64,000 bases of DNA from Leucogyrophana mollusca (Eukaryota; Basidiomycota; Agaricomycetes; Boletales). The position numbers were made by a program, and so were the translations under genes. Positions 23,526 through 33,629 of this stretch are shown here, in pieces. The notes beneath the pieces are model-generated. The model did not search any database. It was given only the letters and a program-made list of their open reading frames with translations, and was not told the DNA's origin. The first letter of the stretch is position 1. The number at the start of each line of letters is the position of its first letter. The DNA is taken from assembly GCA_021014945.1 (NCBI GenBank), contig MU266369.1, positions 62,001 to 126,000 of the forward strand. The letters are read 5' to 3'.

Positions 23526-24653
23526 CTAATATCGGTGAAGTCGTGGTTCAAACCTCCTCAAGCCTTCAATAACCAAGCAAGAAATTAATATCTCTTCCAG
23601 ACGAGCCTGACCCGCTGTCCACACCCGCATCGTCGCAGGAGATGGCTCTTGCCCGGGAACCTGAAAGTTCATTGGCGTCATTTTGGCCAAGATTTCTCCA
23701 CTCTGAACATCTTTGCATGCCATGCGATAGATCAGGCTGCCTTTCTGTCCGTGCGAGTGAAGGAACCACCTCAAGCGAGGATTCGTGTGAAATTTCCAGT
23801 CGTATCGGCGCTATTCAACAAGATTTAGTGAGGAGATCTCAGACAAAGTCGCTCTCACATGCTGACCTCTTTGTCCTCCATACGCAACACATCGTCCAGT
23901 AAAAGTTCTCTACCGCCGATGGACACAAGGCCTATATGGTGCTTCGCCGCTCCGAACAGCCTGCCAGAAATGAGTATCAGCCTCTAGGAAACTAGATTTA
24001 GATATGCCCACTCGAAGCTTCCAATAAGCGCTCCGTGTTCTGAATCACCTCGGCGAATGGTGGATACTTGCGACAGGGGCCTAAAGACATTCCGTCCCAG
24101 GGAAATATGAAATTGGGTGGTTATATCGTTCTTGTCCTCGCGAAGCGACAGGAGCATCGAGTCGGAAGCACTTGGAATGAATTGATACACGGAAAAGGTT
24201 GGCGCTGTGGTTTGAGAATCTCTGTGCGGCCATAGTGGTCAGCCGACGAACACTGACCAAATCAAAGCAGCGAACCATACCCGGCGGACTTTAGAGAAAC
24301 ACCATCATTCGCGCTATTGTTGCCACGACTGCAGCGGGTGGTTCGCATACGTGGAGTGGGATTGGTGACTTGCTGTGCAGAGGTAGTAGCAATGGGTAAG
24401 GGCAGATCAATATCCGGGTACGTTGGAGCATCATCTTTGAGGTGGTGCTGTTCATCATCGACTTGTTGCGACATTGATAAGGTGATGTCGGCATTTATCA
24501 GCATATCTTGAATGGAACTGTCATAACTGCGAGGAAATCATGTTAGCTGGTCATTCAAGTACTGCAAATCGAGACAGTAGCAAACGTTGGTGGTGCCGTC
24601 GCCGTACTCCGAACAGAAAACCTATCTTCAGCTGCATGTGGTAGTCGAGACAT
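23526..24653 (-). CDS. DUF6593 family protein, copy A
   Basis: Basidiomycete family of unknown function. Five exons (24622-24653, 24281-24526, 24012-24221, 23867-23960, 23526-23810) sum to 289 codons exactly, giving 288 aa, so this copy is intact. The N-terminal third is low-complexity (Pro/Thr-rich); the DUF6593 part follows: VYQFIPSASDSM, STIRRGDSEHGALIGSFE, HHIGLVSIGGRELLLDDVL, RRYDWKFHTNPRLRWFL, YRMACKDVQSGEILAKM and RVWTAGQARLEEILIS. The start Met was chosen because copy B conserves this ATG (MSxLPHAAE) and not the one two codons upstream. Intron 1 (about 95 bp) carries a GCTAAC branch-like site in both copies. Confidence 0.82.
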
Positions 24654-25153
24654 GGACATGGGTCGTATGAAAGTATCGGACAACCAGGCGTAGCACACGA
24701 TATGTACTGTCCGGAGGTGGCTGTCCTATCCCATCAGTCTCGAGGGGATTGAGTGTTTGATAAAAGATCAATCGACCGTGCGACATGAGGCACAGGACGG
24801 TTGATACTGTTGAGCCGGTTGCAATGGAACCAAAGGTGCCGGCCGCATAGAATGTTGAGATAGAATACCTGACGACGACGAAACAGAATTACCCACAAAA
24901 TTGCAACATGAGTCGATTGCAGATGCACTGTACCTGCTCGTTAACACCGACAGGTTCTGGCAGCGTCACACGGTTCCGCAGTCGAATGGCAATCATTATT
25001 CCAGTGTAGATGAAGCTTGGAAGGGCTGTGGTTGAAGTTGAATTCAGTGAACGATACAGTAGGATGAACTACTGCAATACAGTGGTAGCACGAATCAGCG
25101 ATGGGGCAACCACGAACCACGTATCAAAGGCACACGCTTGACCATAAGAGCTA
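24654..25153. other. duplicated spacer, DUF6593-A to PABA synthase fragment
   Basis: 500 bp, about 90 % alike by eye to 30429-30918. It holds the promoter of DUF6593 copy A and nothing recognisable as coding. Confidence 0.5.
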
Positions 25154-25601
25154 CTAACTCCCGCGAGGCATGGCTGCGCCGAAAACACGCAAGACACCGA
25201 TGAGTTCGGGAGTCCTCTCTTTGTGAACAGCAGGAGAAATGCCTTGCTGTGAGGCCGAGTGTGTTGCGCATGTGTACGCGCCGTCATATTTGAAGCAGCT
25301 TCGGATAATGGCTGGCCAGTCACCACCACCTCCAACGCACCATTGTCCGAAGACGTCGGAATAGAGGCTTCGCCCCCCGTCCTCAAGCGCTTGAAGAATT
25401 TCGACACCCCGCTTCTTAGGCGCGCCTGTCATGCTCCCTGGTGAATGCATCGAGTCAGAACTGACTGATTGATTGGAGGTCGTGAATTTCTAATCGGGAG
25501 GGAGACTACTTCTCAAAACTTCCCATCTTAGGCACCATTGGCTCGACGACCGTCGATGTCTTCTGCTCCTTCGGCGGGCTTGCCCTCGATGACGCTGACA
25601 A
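25154..25601 (-). pseudogene. truncated 3' fragment of PABA synthase
   Basis: Copy of the last exon and the end of the previous exon of the PABA synthase gene (30919-31451). Damage: the 5' three quarters of the gene are absent (copy ends at 25601); the intron donor is changed from GTTAGA to ATTAGA (about 25491); an internal deletion of roughly 90 bp removes the region equal to EHWVIGAGGAITALSNADE in the intact gene. SMTGAPKKRGVEILQALED and the final VLRVFGAAMPRG remain. It cannot encode a working enzyme. Confidence 0.88.
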
Positions 25602-26159
25602 TGTAGCCTCGTCCCCCATAGCGTCCGCGATTATTCCTACACATTTCTGAAGACAAGTCAGACACCCGGCCGGGGATAGTAACCTGCTCGAGTAGTCACC
25701 CACCGTGAGGTCTTGATCGCTCTCATCACTCCGCCTGCAAAAATTTTCATGACCTCCCGCCCACCAAGGTTCCTCACAATCTCGGACATGCGCGACGCAA
25801 ACGGTAAAGGGTGTGTTGAAGGCAGACTACTAGCAGTAAAAATCTGGATAAACAGAGATGCTAGTGAGGTGGGGGTTCTAATCTGACCTTCTAGATGTGA
25901 AGACAATCTTCCTTCCGCAGTGCAGTGAGCATTGACACCAGGAAACCTCGATCTGGGTCCGGGGAGTCGGGGCGGTCGCGCCAGTATGATTTCTCATCTT
26001 GGTTCGGAGTGATTTGTACTGGAGTCAAACCCTGCAGAAAGCAAGGTATAAGGATACGAAAGTCCCAAGAAACCACGCAAATAGCTATACCTGAAACAAC
26101 TTATTGATGGTCAAAACGTATTTCGACCCGAACCGCCAGGAGCTCCGGTTGGTGTTCGT
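25602..26159 (-). pseudogene. truncated 5' fragment of the ARMH3-like gene
   Basis: Copy of the first exons of the ARMH3-like gene (21550-22167). The start codon is ACG instead of ATG (plus-strand 26157-26159); the end of exon 2 carries a stop (TAG at 25891-25893, where the intact gene reads CATACCTACAAG); about 70 bp of the third coding exon are deleted around 25780; and the gene body is cut at 25602, where it abuts PABA synthase sequence. Recognisable: LTPVQITPNQDEKSYW and FLVSMLTALRKEDCLH. Confidence 0.88.
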
Positions 26160-26324
26160 CGTTCACAACATTCATCAACCACCAGGTGTTATACACCGCA
26201 CGAGACACTTGTAGAAGTCGACAAGAATATGATAGTTATCGGAAAACAGCCATACCACGTATAGAACGCTGCAGGCACAGCCATCTCAGGCTCTCTGCAA
26301 GCTTACAATGCGTCCACGGCCTGC

Positions 26325-28352
26325 CTAATTTATGCCTGTCACGCCAGCATCAATCATTTCCACTATCCAGCTCATTAGCACCTCATCTTTCATCCTCACG
26401 CCTTCCATCAACCTCCTTACGCCGACGAACGCTCTACGGCCCCTCCTTTGGCCTTCTCGCTCATTCCCCTCCTGTGCAGCTCCATCGTCATATCCGTCCT
26501 CACCCTCATCCTCCTCGACAACACCTGGAAACCCAAAGTGATCAGCGTCGACGCGAGGCGCAGCGTCCATCGATACGAAGGACGTGCGGAAGAGGATACG
26601 GATGCAGAGAAGTGCTGTCAGTGAGCTCGAAGGCGGGTCAACAACGGGTCTGCGATAGGTGATGCTTGTTTGACGGGCAGGGGGAGGTTGCCGCCGGGTA
26701 GGTTCAGCGGTGGGATAGACGTCCCCATCCGAAGATAGAGTGATAGTGTCGTCCTGCGAGGGAAGCTTCGCGGGTGGTTGATTGCTCGAGATATGAGTGA
26801 GCACGTGCAGACGAAAATGCGATTTTGGAACTTGAGATAGAGGACAAGAGGACCACAAGCAGACGAGTTCCGTGGGGTCGTTTCCATTCACGTGTTGCAG
26901 GAGATGATCATAGAGTTCGCCCGCGGACTCAAACGGTGGAGCAGAGCACTGTGATCGATCCCACTGACACTTGAATTTCTGGCTGGCCTGTGATTCTTTC
27001 CGTCGATCAACCCCGCGGACAACGAAGCGTTGAGGCGGGCCAGGAAGAACCATTGCTTGAGCCTGGGGGAATACAACGTTGACATTCTTAATCACGTCCG
27101 AAGCAACCAGAACTGGGTATCGCTCGACGTGAGGGGTAAAAACATCCTTGTAGAGGTTCCAGAAGTCAACTTGGGTGAGCTCTCCGTCTGGTTTCGCAAC
27201 GAACATGACCTTCATCCTAGCCAATGATGCATTAGCGATGATAGTGTGACCAGGATAATCGTTCTAACCAGTCATAACACCGTTGTGGTTCAGGCAAGGC
27301 TAGCAAATGATCGAGCTCTTCTTTGGTCAGGTCATGATCTGGTGTAGAAACTGTCGCCGCTGGTACTGTGCGTACAGGGCCAGTTATGTCCAGGGAGACC
27401 GCCTCCTCTACCTGTTCTGACAGCAAAAGACTCACGAGAAGTCTCAGTGTGCTAGGCATGGACGGGTGGTGGAGGAAGGCTTTCGCCATTGGGGGATGTG
27501 ATAGATGGGCGTACATATAGTTTAGACTGGCATCCACGAGTGGTTTATCCACGAATAGCGGGAGATATCGAATAGACGCAGAGAGCGCCGGTGAAGACGC
27601 TTCCAAGCGTGGTAAGTTAGCGGTATTTGAGAATATGGAACCAAGAAAATTTAATGTTGCGATGATGAGAGACCGATTGGACGAATGGGCTACAATTTGA
27701 AGGAGAGCTGGTAGGGGATTTTTCAGGGTCGAGGAGGGAGTCGGCAAGATGATTCGGGATGAGATGGCCTGCAGAATTTCGATCGCATTGAGGACGAACT
27801 CGATATGCAGGTCCGATTCCGAGTTGAGATTGTTAAGTGTGGCAAAAAGCAATGGCTCAGTTCGCGGATGGTTAGCAAGTTCAACAGCATTGGGGTCATT
27901 CGTGGCCGAGTTGCGAAGGATGAAGATGGACTCCATTGCATTCCGTCTTCTTCGATCAACTTCGGGTGGAAGCGAGAAGAGAGAGAACTGTTCTGCTTCT
28001 GCGTGGCCCTGTGAAGCATACCATTCCGGCCATTCAAATAAAGCGTCTGTGAGGCCAGGGATAGTCTTCAGGAGGAACTGTTCGTTGGCACAGAGCCTAT
28101 AAAGTCGATCAAGGGCCCACCCGATCTCTAGAGGTATTCCAGAACGCAGCGCCAGTACCATCCTGTTACTGGCCGTGGCTTCGGTGTACCATCCTGGCCG
28201 AACGAAGTCAATATACGATGGTTCGACGGGGTAAGACAACGAATCGCACTTTCATAATCGTCGGTAATGTTTGGGCCAACACGTTGTTGATGTGAATATG
28301 GCCTATACCCTCCCGGAGCTGCTGCTGCCCGAGCTGTATTCGACGCTGCCAT
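26325..28352 (-). CDS. RSC9: Rsc9/ARID2-like chromatin remodelling subunit
   Basis: Likely subunit of the RSC (PBAF-type) nucleosome remodeller. N-terminus MAASNTARAAAAPGGYRPY, then (47-bp intron with donor GTTGTC, inferred) WYTEATASNRMVLALRSGIP and a long armadillo-like helical part (EIGWALDRLYRLCANEQFLL, ATLNFLGSIFSNTANLP). A 34-bp intron (27217-27250, with CTAAT) joins CYDWLERLSW to MKVMFVAKPD. After that comes an RFX-type DNA-binding segment (LTQVDFWNLYKDVFTPHVE, VVFPQAQAMV, RFVVRGVDRRK), two C2H2 fingers (FKCQWDRSQC with HLLQH; CLWSSCPLSQ with HVLTH) and an acidic tail. Stop at 26325. It is the only surviving copy in the duplication. Confidence 0.83.
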
Positions 28353-29302
28353 CTTATGGGTTTGCAATGGGCGGTCTATATACGTGTGTCACACAAGGGT
28401 GGACGCGATGGTCACGCGTCAGTCACACTGTGACCTTGGGGATTGGGTGACCATCGTCACCACGCCCCGCCCAGGCGTACTCTCTATATACACGAAGCCG
28501 ACAGGTTCAGCCATACCCCCATGTTTTCGCGATACTCCCATATTGGATGCAGTGATCAAGAGGATTCTGGGCACACGAACGGAACATCACTCGAAAAAGA
28601 CTGCATCGCGGCAATAGTGTGTTGCTCCCATGATTGCATCGAGTGTATCCCCTTCAATTCGATATCGTCCACGCCGCTTCGCTCCTGGAAATAGGTAGGG
28701 ACCTGCACGGCGCTATCTCATTCGGCCAACTCATATTTGGAGCGCAAGAAAGACGATAGGCACGGGGAATATCAAGATGAAGATTTTACAATCTACGACA
28801 GCTCCCTCCGATCACCCGACATCTTATTCTCCAGGTAACCACCACCGTACGGAGGGACATAGTGCGCGCATTCATAATTTGGCACGGAAAGAGTCTGCAT
28901 CAAGTCATGCACTCCGCAACAGCGCGTTCACGACCGCCTTGATAAACCTCGCCCAACCCCCTGGCCCATACAAGGCTGGGCCCCGAGCCGACTTTCTCGA
29001 AGCAACCTTTACAAACAGGTATATCTTGGAATGTACGGTGTAACCTAGTGCTCTTATTGAAGGACACCATAGGCACTTGTCGAGGCTGGCGAATAGTGGT
29101 GTACAATAAATAGGTTTCCTGAGTGTGTTCGTTGGCAGAGTTACTCTTGGCGATACCCCACTCTTTTCGTGGCTGGCTGTCTGGTAGCGTGGGCTCCTAC
29201 CACATAGCGATCTATCCGAACGTATACGAAGATGCGGAATAGGGGTGCGTGATTCAATAATTTAGCTACGAAACATGCGAGGAGAATGTTGTACCTAACT
29301 TG
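28353..29302. other. duplicated spacer upstream of the Rsc9-like gene
   Basis: 950 bp. From about 28490 on it matches 22381-23500 of unit 1. It holds the Rsc9-like promoter (a TATATAG-like run lies about 25 bp before its ATG) and the 3' UTR of DUF6593 copy B. Coding-like scraps without intact frames are present, as in unit 1. Confidence 0.5.
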
Positions 29303-30428
29303 CTAGTATCGGTGAAGTCGTGGTTCAAACCTCCTCAAGCCTTCAATAACCAAGCAAGAAATTAATATCTCTTCCAGACGAGCCTGTCCCGCTGTCCACA
29401 CCCGTAACGTCGCAGGAGATGGCTCTCGTCCGGGAATCTGGAATTTCATTGGCATCAGTTTTGCCAAGATTTCTCCACTCTGAACATCTTTGCATGCCAT
29501 GCGGTAGAGCGGTCTGACGTGGTGTCCGTCCGAGTGAAGGAACCACCTCAAGCGAGGATTTGTGTGAAATTTCCAGTCGTATCGGTGCTATCCACTAGTA
29601 TTTAGTGAGGAGATCTCAGATTAAACTGACCTCACATGCTGACCTCTTTGTACTCCATACGCAACACATCGTCAAGTAAAAGTTCTCTGCCGTCGATGGA
29701 CACAAGGCCCATATGGTGCTTCTCTGCTCCAAATAGCCTACCAGATATGAGTATCAGCCTCTAGAAAACTAGATTCAGATTATGCCTACTCGAAGCTCCC
29801 AATAAGCGCTCCATGTTCTGAATCACCTCTGCGAATGGTGGACACTTGCGACAGGGGCCTAAAGACGTTCCGTCCAAGGGAAATATGAAATTGGGTGTTT
29901 ATATCGTTTTTGTTCTCGCAAAGCGACAGGATCATTGAGTCAGAAACACTTGGAATGAATTGATACAAGGAAGAGATTGGTGCTGGAGTTTGAGACTCTC
30001 TGCGCAACCATAGAGGTTAGCCGACGAGCACCGACCAAATCAAAGCAGTGAACCATACCCGGGGGGGCTTAATACCACCCCGTTATCGGCGCTATTGTTG
30101 CCACGGCCGCAGCGAGTGGTTCGCACGCGGGGCGTGGGATCGGTGAGTCGCTGTGCTGGGGTAGTAGCAACGGGTGGGGGCAGAGCAGTGCCCGGGTACG
30201 TTGGAGCATCTTCTCTCAGGCGCTGTTCATCATCGACTTGCTGCGACATTGAAAAGGTAATGTCGGCATTTATCAGCATATCTTGAATGGAACTGTCATA
30301 ACTACGGGGGGATCGTGTTAGCAGGTTATAAAAGTACTGCAAATCGAGACAGTAGCAAACGTTGGTGGTGCCGTCGCCGTACTCCGAACAGAGAACCTAT
30401 GTTCCGCCGCATGTGGTAGTTGAGACAT
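29303..30428 (-). CDS. DUF6593 family protein, copy B
   Basis: Tandem paralogue of the gene at 23526-24653. Start ATG (MSQLPHAAEH), the AG|GTTCTC donor, the GCTAAC branch-like site and all four intron positions are conserved. Protein blocks: SYDSSIQDMLINADIT, SLYQFIPSVSDSM, STIRRGDSEHGALIGSFE, HHMGLVSIDGRELLLDDVL, HRYDWKFHTNPRLRWFL, YRMACKDVQSGEILAKL and RVWTAGQARLEEILIS. Differences from A cluster in the Pro/Thr-rich N-terminal part; the C-terminal domain is nearly unchanged, which suggests selection on both copies. The spacing to the neighbouring PABA synthase 3' end matches the ancestral order. Confidence 0.8.
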
Positions 30429-30918
30429 AGTCGTGGGCCGTACGAAAGCATCAGAAAACCAGGTATAGCACAAGATATGTACTGTCCGGAGGTGGCTGTC
30501 CTATCCCATCAGTCTCACGGGGACTAAGTGACCGATAGCGGACCATCGACCGTGCGACAAGATGGTTGACGCTGCTGAGTTGGTTGCAATGAAACCAAAG
30601 GTGCCGGCTGAATAAAATGTTGAGACGAAATACCTGCCGATGATGGAACAGAAGTACACACAAAGTTGCAACATGAGTCAATTACAGATACACTTTACCT
30701 GCTCGTTAGCACCGACAGGTTCTGACAGTATCACACGGTTCCGCAGACGAATGGCAATCTATATTCCAGTGTAGATGTAGCTTGGAAGGACTGTGGTTGA
30801 AGTTGAATTCAGTGAACGATACAGTAGGATGAACTACTGCAATACAGTGGTAGCACGAATCAGCGATGAGGCAACCACGAACCACGTATTAAAGACACGC
30901 GCTTGACCATAAGAGCTG
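30429..30918. other. duplicated spacer, DUF6593-B to PABA synthase
   Basis: 490 bp, counterpart of 24654-25153. Promoter of DUF6593 copy B and 3' UTR of PABA synthase; no gene seen. Confidence 0.5.
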
Positions 30919-33349
30919 CTAGTTCCCGCGAGGTATGGCTGCGCCGAAAACCCGCAAGACGCTTTGAAGCTTCACAACCATCTCCTCCCACTCCTCATCG
31001 GCGTTCGACAGGGCTGTGATAGCTCCCCCGGCGCCAATGACCCAATGCTCGGGTTCGGGAGTCCTCTCTTTGTGGACAGCAGGAAGGACGTCTTGTCGTG
31101 AGGCCGAGTGTGTTGCGCACGTGTACGTGCCGTCATACTTGAAGCAGCTTCGGATAGTGACCGACCAGTCACCGCCACCTCCAACGCACCAGTATCCAAA
31201 GACGCCGGAATAGAGGCTTCGCTCCTCGTCTTCGAGTGTTTGAAGGATTTCGACGCTCCGCTTCTTGGGCGCGCCCGTCATACTCCCTAATAAATGCATC
31301 GAGTCAGAATTGACTGATTGATTGGAGGTTGTGAATTTCTAACCGGGAGGGAGACTTCGTCTTAAAACTTCCCATCCTAGGGCACCATTGGCTCGGCGGC
31401 CATCGGTGTCTTCTGCTCCTTCGGCAGGCTTGCCCTCGATGACGCTGACAAGCTGCCAGACGGTCTTATATTCTTCAACGCCGCAAAACTGCTTTACTTC
31501 AACGTCCTCCCCAATGACACCGTGTAGATCATGTCGGATTAAGTCGACAATCATGAGGTTCTCTGCGACCTCCTTCTTGCTGCCTCTCAGAGCGTTTTCG
31601 GCAAAGGCACGCGTTATTCCGGGACCTGCACGTATAGTGCCTTTAATAGGACGCAGTTGATAAGTCGCGTTTGGCGGACGAGAGAATGAGAGGAAGCGCT
31701 CCGGCGATGACGCCAGCAACGTGGTGGGATGGAGCCGGAAGTAGGCGGCGTGAGGAGCCGGGTTCACCTCGCGAAGGTGTTTGTAGCGTTGCCAGGACGG
31801 TGAATGATGGCGAGAAGCTTTCTGCGCCAGTGGGTCGTTAAGAGTGATACGAGTGTTGGCTGTGAGACATAGTTCGTAGGAGTCACCAGAGAAAAGGTGC
31901 TCCTTCGCAATATTAATACGGGACTTGTAGAGCTCCCTGTCAGGTAAAGTAACGGTTGACGTATTAGGTCTCGCCTTCGTTGAGGAAGGCGTATCATTAG
32001 TGACGCTTGAAGAATATTCCTGAGCAGTGGTTTGTAGCTTTGCTGCCGTATTGGCAATCCACTCGCCATCGTCTTCGGTGATGGATTGGATGTAGACGTC
32101 GCCGGATGTCGTGTCGAGCACCACGCTGCGCTCGACGAAAACCAAATTCACGTCAGGATGACGCGGATCATCCGCCTGCGGCATCGGATGGACAGAGAGA
32201 GATTGAACGCCAAGTTCGTAGCTTAAATAGCCAATAAGACCACCCCAAAACGGTGAATTTGGTGAACCACCGGATGCCTTCCTTCGATTCATGAAGGAGG
32301 CAAGCCAAGACCATATATTGTGCCCCTGTAGCTCGATGTGCGAACATGAGCTCCCTTCCTTCAGGTGAACGAAGGAATCTCCGATCGAGTGGGTAATCTG
32401 GGGGGATTGCGCGGTGAGGCATCCAATGATAGAGTACCGTCCTGGTTGAGCAGCGGAGTCGAGTAGAACGAACGGAGAGGATTCGTCCGTGACGCTGAAA
32501 AGCTCGCAGATCACTGGTATGGGAATATTTGGCAGCCTAAGAACAGTCGTGGACACCAATCGCCTATCGTTGTGGCAAGGAGAAGTCGGCGGAGGACGTA
32601 TGATGGGCCACGGTGAGCCGAATAAATTGTGCGCCTCTGTGTCCCACATACGAATAAGGCGCTGTTGAGTCTTATTCCAATTCTGAGCTAAACGCCAGAA
32701 ATTGATCAATACTTCGATACCTCCACCTCCAGTCAAAACCGACTCCGGATGGTATTGCACTGCCCAGAAGGGACGAGACTTATGTTTGAGAGCCATTACG
32801 ACCTTTCCGTTCTCTCCTTCATCGTCGGCACACGCCAGCTCCTCGACGTTGCTGTGCTCGCGAAGCTCCACGTGAAGTGAGTGATATCGGACTGCGTCTA
32901 CATCCCCGACACCTTTGAATATTTCGGTGCCGGTATGCTTAACGCGCGAAACTTGACCGTGCTTCACGACGGATAGTTTTCTGAGGCGGGCCCCAGACTC
33001 AATGGCTAAGCTCTGCAAGCCTAGACAAACGCCAAAGATGGGCAATAGATGCTGGTCGCTAACCTTCCATAGGTCTCTGACGAGGCCTATATCTTCAGTA
33101 ACATTGGGTGATCCTGGTCCGGGTCCGACGATGATTGCAGAGAAGCAAGCAAGGTATGGAAGTAAGACCGGAAGAGGTAGCTGGTCATTCTTGATTATGT
33201 AGATCGCGCAGCCTGGTATTGACCTCCGGCAGAGCGATGCGAGGCTAGCCGAAGGTCAGTCGTCGGTCAAATCTAAGAAGCTAGACTTACTTGTAAGTAA
33301 ATGAGTCGTACGAATCCACAAGCAAGATTTTGTGAGGCTCTGGAGTCAT
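30919..33349 (-). CDS. ABZ1: para-aminobenzoate (aminodeoxychorismate) synthase, PabA-PabB fusion
   Basis: Makes 4-amino-4-deoxychorismate from chorismate and glutamine for folate synthesis. Three exons. Exon 1 (from 33349) encodes ILLVDSYDSFTY; after a short intron the glutamine amidotransferase domain follows: IIVGPGPGSP, GVCLGLQSLAI (nucleophile Cys) and VQYHPES (His/Glu of the triad). The chorismate-binding half shows PNSPFWGGLIGYLSYELG, SPERFLSFSR, RPIKGTIRAG, NLMIVDLIRHDL and, across the last intron (donor GTTAGA), GSMTGAPKKRSVEIL. The Lys of PIKGT separates this enzyme from anthranilate synthase, which has Ala there. Divergent from TTI1. Its 3' end was duplicated and survives decayed at 25154-25601. 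Confidence 0.93.
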
Positions 33350-33629
33350 TGTGGACGAAGAGAACGTGTCCGTGGGTTGGGTGAAGGTCGCTGGAATGAG
33401 GTTAAGGATCCAATTGAGCCCCAGGAAGAAAAAAAGGAGCGAGAAGGGCGTAAAGTCCAGCCAATCTAGTCAATGCAGCTGTAGAAAAGAGAAGGACATA
33501 AGTGTAGATCCATCCGTTAGCAAAAGATCGTGGTGGTGTCTTTTACAAACATTAAGAAATCAATGACTTGCCTCTCGGTTGTTTCCCTTATCTTTTCGTG
33601 GGAAAGTAGGTCAAATATTCACCACCATC
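33350..33629. promoter_or_regulatory. divergent promoter region, PABA synthase / TTI1
   Basis: 280 bp between two genes that point apart. AG-rich near 33420-33450; no clear TATA box. Confidence 0.4.

Larger units (their letters stand above)
21550..25601. repeat. tandem segmental duplication, unit 1 (about 4.05 kb)
   Basis: Reading 21550-25601 against 25602-31451 shows colinear near-identity: ARMH3 5' exons (21550-22270 vs 25602-26270), the following spacer, then (after a gap) 22381-23500 vs about 28490-29300, the DUF6593 gene (23526-24653 vs 29303-30428) and PABA synthase 3' sequence (25154-25601 vs 30919-31451). Unit 1 lacks about 2.1 kb present in unit 2 (26377 to about 28490), which holds the Rsc9-like gene, and has about 230 bp (around 22700-22950) that unit 2 lacks. 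It ends inside PABA synthase sequence at 25601. Confidence 0.9.
25602..31451. repeat. tandem segmental duplication, unit 2 (about 5.85 kb)
   Basis: Second copy, in the same orientation as unit 1. It begins inside ARMH3 sequence at 25602 and ends inside PABA synthase at 31451, where unit 1's copy of that gene breaks off. It retains the Rsc9-like gene and DUF6593 copy B and the native 3' end of PABA synthase. The junction at 25601/25602 shows no obvious microhomology longer than a base. Confidence 0.9.

Noticed and set aside
28198..28238. 41-bp intron (donor GTTCGG) in the Rsc9-like first junction
   Set aside because: A 47-bp intron with donor GTTGTC further upstream keeps the frame and restores the WYTEA...NRMVLALRSG block, which fits the family better.
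21550..31451. Transposon as the cause of the duplication
   Set aside because: No terminal inverted repeats, LTRs, target-site duplications or transposase-like frames at the unit borders.
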